Part shown: positions 7,533 to 10,210 of the stretch, piece after piece
Position numbering within the stretch: position 1 is the first letter of the stretch
Layout: the number at the start of each line of letters is the position of its first letter
Source of the DNA: CAZUHK01 sp964620345
Lineage (GTDB): Bacteria; Planctomycetota; Phycisphaerae; Phycisphaerales; Zrk34
Assembly: GCA_964620345.1 (NCBI GenBank)
Contig: CAZUHK010000118.1
Location: 1 to 10,210 of the forward strand
DNA: 10,210 nucleotides
Direction: 5' to 3'
The notes under the pieces: generated by a model
The model's input: the letters and a program-made list of their open reading frames with translations, nothing else
The model's database searches: none
Told to the model about the DNA's origin: nothing
Position numbers and translations under genes: made by a program

Positions 7533-9153
7533 AATGACCAATGTCAAATGTCAAATGACCAATGCCTCGATCACCGGCCTCGACGATTGGTGATTGGAGA
7601 TTCGTCATTGGTAATTCCGCGACGCGGCGTTCTTCGAGCAAGCTGTTCGCCGCGGCGGTGGTCTTGGCGATCGACGGTTCGAGCGTGGTCAGGATGATAT
7701 TGGGAAACAGCCCCAGCACCAGGCACGCGGCGGCCAGGGGCGTGAGCACGGCGATCTCGCGCGTGTTCAGATCGTCCACCTTGCCCGCGTACTCGGCCGG
7801 CTCGCGCGTCGGGCCCAGGATCACCCGGCCGACCATGTAGAGGATGTAGATCGCCGCGAGGATCAGGCCCAGCGCCCCCACCGCCGCGAACTCCCAGCCC
7901 AGCACGTCGTGCGCGGTGAACGCGCCCAGCAACGTGAGAAACTCACCGACGAACCCGTTGAGGCCCGGCAGCCCCACGCTGGCCATGCAGAAGAACACCA
8001 TGAACGTCGACCACACCGGCAGCACCTTGCCCAGGCCCGCGATCTGATCCATGTCGCGCGTGTGGTAGCGCTCGTAGAGCATGCCTACGCACAGGAACAA
8101 CGCCCCGGTCGACAGCCCGTGGTTAATCATGTACATCACCGACCCGCCCACGCCCTGCGGGTTGAGCGCGAACAGCCCTAGCACGCAGAAGCCCAGGTGG
8201 CTGATCGACGAGTAGGCCACGAGCTTCTTGATGTCCTGCTGCACCCAGCAGATCAGCGCGGCATACAGGATGCCGATCACGCTGAAGATACCGATCAGCG
8301 GGGCGTATTCGATCACCGCGGCCGGCACCATCGGCAGGGCGAACCGCAGCAGGCCGTACGTGCCGAGCTTCAGCAGCACGCCGGCGAGGATCACGCTGCC
8401 CGCGGTCGGCGCCTCGGTGTGCGCCAGCGGCAGCCAGGTGTGCACGGGGAACAGCGGCACCTTCACCGCGAACCCCGCCAGCAGCGCCCCCAGCACCCAC
8501 GCCTGCTGCGTGGGGTCCATCGTCTGCGCCGTCGCGGTCAGGTCGGCGATCGAAAAGCTCCAGGCGCCGTGCGCCGCGGCGTGCATCCAGGCGACGTACA
8601 CGATGCCCGCGAAGGTCAACAGCGAGCCGGTCAGCGTGTAGATGAAAAACTTCTTGCTCGCCCACAGCCGGTTGTCCGATCCGAAGATGCCGATCAGGAA
8701 ATACAGCGGGATCAGCGTCAGCTCGAAGCAGATGTAGAAGAAGATCACGTCGCGCGCCACGAACACGCCGGTCATCGCCGCCTGCAACACCAGCAGCCAC
8801 ATGAAGAACTCTTTGTGCCGCGTGTGGACCGCGCTGAACGAACCGAGCACGGTGATGGGCATGATGAACGTGGTGAGCATCACCAGCCACAGCGAGATCG
8901 CATCGACGCCCAGGCGCAGGTTGATGCCCAGGCCGGGGATCCATCGGGCCAGGTACGAAAGCTGATCGGCGTGACCGGCGTTGAGCCAGTCGAACCGGCC
9001 GCAGGCCGCGACGCTGATCGCGAACGTCACCAGCGTGACGATCAGCGCCATCGTCTTGACGATATCGCCGCGCCCGCGCGGCAACGCCAGCAGCCCCAGG
9101 CCCCCGAGCAGCGGCAGCAGAACCAGCAAAGGAAGTAACCAGCTATTGCTCAT
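7510..9153 (-). CDS. nuoM: NADH-quinone oxidoreductase subunit M, with repeat-encoded C-terminal tail
   Basis: Antiporter-like proton-pumping subunit of complex I, central in the distal membrane arm. 547 residues against 509 in E. coli NuoM. The conserved ion-path residues are E144 (ICFELTLIPLYF), K231 (FAVKVPLFPVHTWLPLAHTE), K262 (GVLLKLGTYG) and E404 (NGFVGEFLTL), close to E. coli E144, K234, K265 and E407. PVHTWLPLAHTEAPTAGSV is the standard signature of this family. The start is ATG at 9153, giving a hydrophobic MSNSWLLPLLVLLPLLGG; its Shine-Dalgarno site is weak. Residues from about 513 to 541 are encoded by element C and are polar, with no family counterpart expected, so the conserved protein ends near residue 510. 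It lies between nuoL (139-base gap holding element D) and nuoN (4-base overlap). Confidence 0.97.
   Translation of the reverse strand: MSNSWLLPLLVLLPLLGGLGLLALPRGRGDIVKTMALIVTLVTFAISVAACGRFDWLNAGHADQLSYLARWIPGLGINLRLGVDAISLWLVMLTTFIMPITVLGSFSAVHTRHKEFFMWLLVLQAAMTGVFVARDVIFFYICFELTLIPLYFLIGIFGSDNRLWASKKFFIYTLTGSLLTFAGIVYVAWMHAAAHGAWSFSIADLTATAQTMDPTQQAWVLGALLAGFAVKVPLFPVHTWLPLAHTEAPTAGSVILAGVLLKLGTYGLLRFALPMVPAAVIEYAPLIGIFSVIGILYAALICWVQQDIKKLVAYSSISHLGFCVLGLFALNPQGVGGSVMYMINHGLSTGALFLCVGMLYERYHTRDMDQIAGLGKVLPVWSTFMVFFCMASVGLPGLNGFVGEFLTLLGAFTAHDVLGWEFAAVGALGLILAAIYILYMVGRVILGPTREPAEYAGKVDDLNTREIAVLTPLAAACLVLGLFPNIILTTLEPSIAKTTAAANSLLEERRVAELPMTNLQSPIVEAGDRGIGHLTFDIGHSEPEVRQ
7531..7618. repeat. 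Element C: 88-bp dyad of tandem 7-bp units inside the nuoM 3' end
   Basis: The left arm has five 7-bp units from 7533 to 7567: AATGACC, AATGTCA, AATGTCA, AATGACC, AATGCCT. The right arm, read on the minus strand from 7616 to 7582, has five more: AATTACC, AATGACG, AATCTCC, AATCACC, AATCGTC. Both ends carry GG outside the first unit, so the whole is an inverted repeat with a short spacer. It is in frame with nuoM and supplies its tail. Because 7 is not a multiple of 3, the encoded peptide is not visibly repetitive. Confidence 0.9.
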
Positions 9154-9178
9154 GCGTCATCCGTCGGTAAGCCAGTCG

Positions 9179-9272
9179 AACGCCAAGGCGCGAAGATCAC
9201 ACGAAGGACGCAAAGCGGAAAACAAAACAATTCCTTTCGCGGCCTTTGCGTGTGCTTTGTGTCCTTTGCGTT
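9179..9272. repeat. Element D: 94-bp dyad of CRCRAAGG-type units between nuoL and nuoM
   Basis: The outer ends are AACGCCAAGG (9179-9188) and CCTTTGCGTT (9263-9272), pairing at 9 of 10 positions. Left-arm units include CGCGAAGAT, CACGAAGGA and CGCAAAGCG. Right-arm units read on the minus strand include CGCAAAGGA, CACAAAGCA, CGCAAAGGC and CGCGAAAGG. The centre is A-rich (GAAAACAAAACAATT). It begins 21 bases past the nuoL stop codon and ends 26 bases before the nuoM ATG. It belongs to the same family as element B. Confidence 0.85.
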
Positions 9273-9292
9273 CATTTTCTTCATCTCATCAC

Positions 9293-10210
9293 TCACGGGT
9301 TGATCACCAGCACCCACAGCACGACCGCGACGATCAGCAGCAGGCCCACGCCCATGTAGGTCGCGTAGCCCTGCAGCCGGCCGCGGGTGGTCGCCGCCTG
9401 CGCCTCGGCCGCGGCGCGGGGCGCGTGCTGAACCACGCCGTCGTAAATCAATCCGTCCAGAATCATCCGATCGATCACCAGGTAACACAGGTAGCCGATG
9501 CCCCGCAGCGGCATCACGATCAGCCAGTGGTAGATCTCATCGATGTAGTACTTGTTGTAGAGCACCAGCGCGATCGGCTGGAGTTGGCCGGCCAGGTTCG
9601 CCGCCAGGCCGCGGTTGAACCAGAACAGCCACCCGGCCAGGGCGATCATCACCAGCGCCCCACCGCCGGAGATCACGCCGACCATGCCGTGGCTGACGTA
9701 GCCCGGATCGCCCTTGTGCAGCGCGTGCGGGTTGGCCGCGGCGGCGCTGGATTGGCTGATCGAATCCTGCATCCACCCGCCGAAGAACACGCCGGCAAAG
9801 ATCGCTCCGGCCGCGAGGATCAGCAGCGGCGCGTTCATCAGCCACGGCATCTCGTGCGGGCCGTGGTGGTGGTGCTCGTCGTGGCCGTGGTCATCGTCGG
9901 CGTGGCCGGCGTCTTTGAACAGGTAAGGGTGCTGCGTGGGCGAGTAGCCGTGGTGCTCATCGCCCATCTCGAACTTTTCTTGGCCCATGAAGACGCTGAA
10001 CCACAGGCGGAAGGTATAGAACGCGGTGAGCAGGGCCGTGATCACGCCGACCCAGCCGACCCACGTGAGGCCCGGGGTGTTCAGCGCGTCGTAGAGGATC
10101 TGGTCTTTGGAGTAGAAGCCCGCGGTGAACGGCACGCCGGCCAGCGCCAGGCAGCCGGCGAACATCAGCCAGCAGGTGATCGGCATCTTGTGCCGCAGGC
10201 CCGACATCTT
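9293..10210 (-). CDS. nuoL: NADH-quinone oxidoreductase subunit L, C-terminal 305 residues (5' end outside window)
   Basis: Outermost antiporter-like proton-pumping subunit of complex I; its long lateral helix runs along the membrane arm. The frame is open at the window edge. It enters at KMSGLRHKMPITCW, followed by LALAGVPFTAGFYSKDQIL, the family signature whose lysine (window residue 35, codon 10106-10108) corresponds to E. coli NuoL K399. A cytoplasmic or periplasmic loop at window residues 86-119 has 11 histidines in 34 residues. Later segments include GWMQDSISQS, a span at about 180-198, an amphipathic stretch NKYYIDEIYHWLIVMPLRG typical of the lateral helix region, and the final anchoring span LLLIVAVVLWVLVINP. 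The stop is TGA at 9293. About half the protein, with the first ion channel, lies outside the window. An internal ATG at 10207 is not the real start. Confidence 0.96.
   Translation of the reverse strand, partial: KMSGLRHKMPITCWLMFAGCLALAGVPFTAGFYSKDQILYDALNTPGLTWVGWVGVITALLTAFYTFRLWFSVFMGQEKFEMGDEHHGYSPTQHPYLFKDAGHADDDHGHDEHHHHGPHEMPWLMNAPLLILAAGAIFAGVFFGGWMQDSISQSSAAAANPHALHKGDPGYVSHGMVGVISGGGALVMIALAGWLFWFNRGLAANLAGQLQPIALVLYNKYYIDEIYHWLIVMPLRGIGYLCYLVIDRMILDGLIYDGVVQHAPRAAAEAQAATTRGRLQGYATYMGVGLLLIVAVVLWVLVINP
9854..9955 (-). other. Histidine-rich loop coding segment in nuoL
   Basis: Encodes 11 histidines and many Asp/Glu within 34 residues, including a run of four His, between two membrane spans of NuoL. 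Such loops occur in variable positions of NuoL homologues and could bind divalent metal; no function is shown by the sequence. Confidence 0.6.

Noticed and set aside
5984..7537. Long plus-strand open frame opposite nuoN (517 codons)
   Set aside because: Composition is Arg/Gln/His/Asp-rich without hydrophobic core or motifs; it mirrors nuoN codon bias in GC-rich DNA.
7510..7620. Frameshift or sequencing error at the nuoM 3' end
   Set aside because: The frame runs cleanly to a stop overlapping nuoN with a well-placed ribosome binding site, and the extra length is accounted for by the repeat element.

Overview
The window is GC-rich, with dense antisense open frames that are codon-bias shadows. 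It carries ordinary bacterial housekeeping genes: clpB, a fused chorismate mutase-prephenate dehydratase (pheA) and the end of a nuo operon. The GC content, the gene set and the AT-richer periodic repeats between genes fit a Planctomycetota genome, perhaps Phycisphaerae. That placement is inference from general character; no taxonomic marker is present.

Layout from left to right. Positions 2-1963 (minus) hold the first 654 codons of clpB, cut by the window edge. Positions 2114-2470 (minus) hold a small unrecognised protein. Positions 2533-2648 hold an intergenic dyad of 8-bp repeats (element A). Positions 2657-3757 (minus) hold pheA. Divergent from pheA, positions 3901-4851 and 4919-5653 (plus) encode two multi-pass membrane proteins with the same 4+3 membrane layout, probably co-transcribed. 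Positions 5654-5932 hold a cluster of hairpins, including a strong bidirectional terminator, and a second periodic dyad (element B). Positions 5933-10210 (minus) hold nuoL (3' part), nuoM and nuoN, the three antiporter-like proton-pumping subunits of respiratory complex I. They are transcribed from right to left in the usual order L-M-N, and the rest of the operon is presumably to the right.

The three Nuo subunits form the distal membrane arm of NADH:quinone oxidoreductase, and their key charged residues are all in place. ClpB is the disaggregase that works with DnaK. PheA commits chorismate to phenylalanine. These units do not appear functionally linked.

The most unusual content is a set of four AT-richer elements (A 2533-2648, B 5830-5913, C 7531-7618, D 9179-9272). 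Each is an inverted repeat, and its arms are built wholly or mostly from degenerate tandem units of 7, 8 or about 9 bp. A, B and D begin 9, 20 and 21 bases past the stop codon of the gene just upstream in the minus direction. C lies inside the 3' end of nuoM and encodes about 29 extra C-terminal residues, while nuoM keeps a GTGA stop/start overlap with nuoN. B and D share unit sequence and lie downstream of nuoN and nuoL respectively. I do not recognise these as a named repeat family, and they are the best candidate here for an undescribed kind of element.
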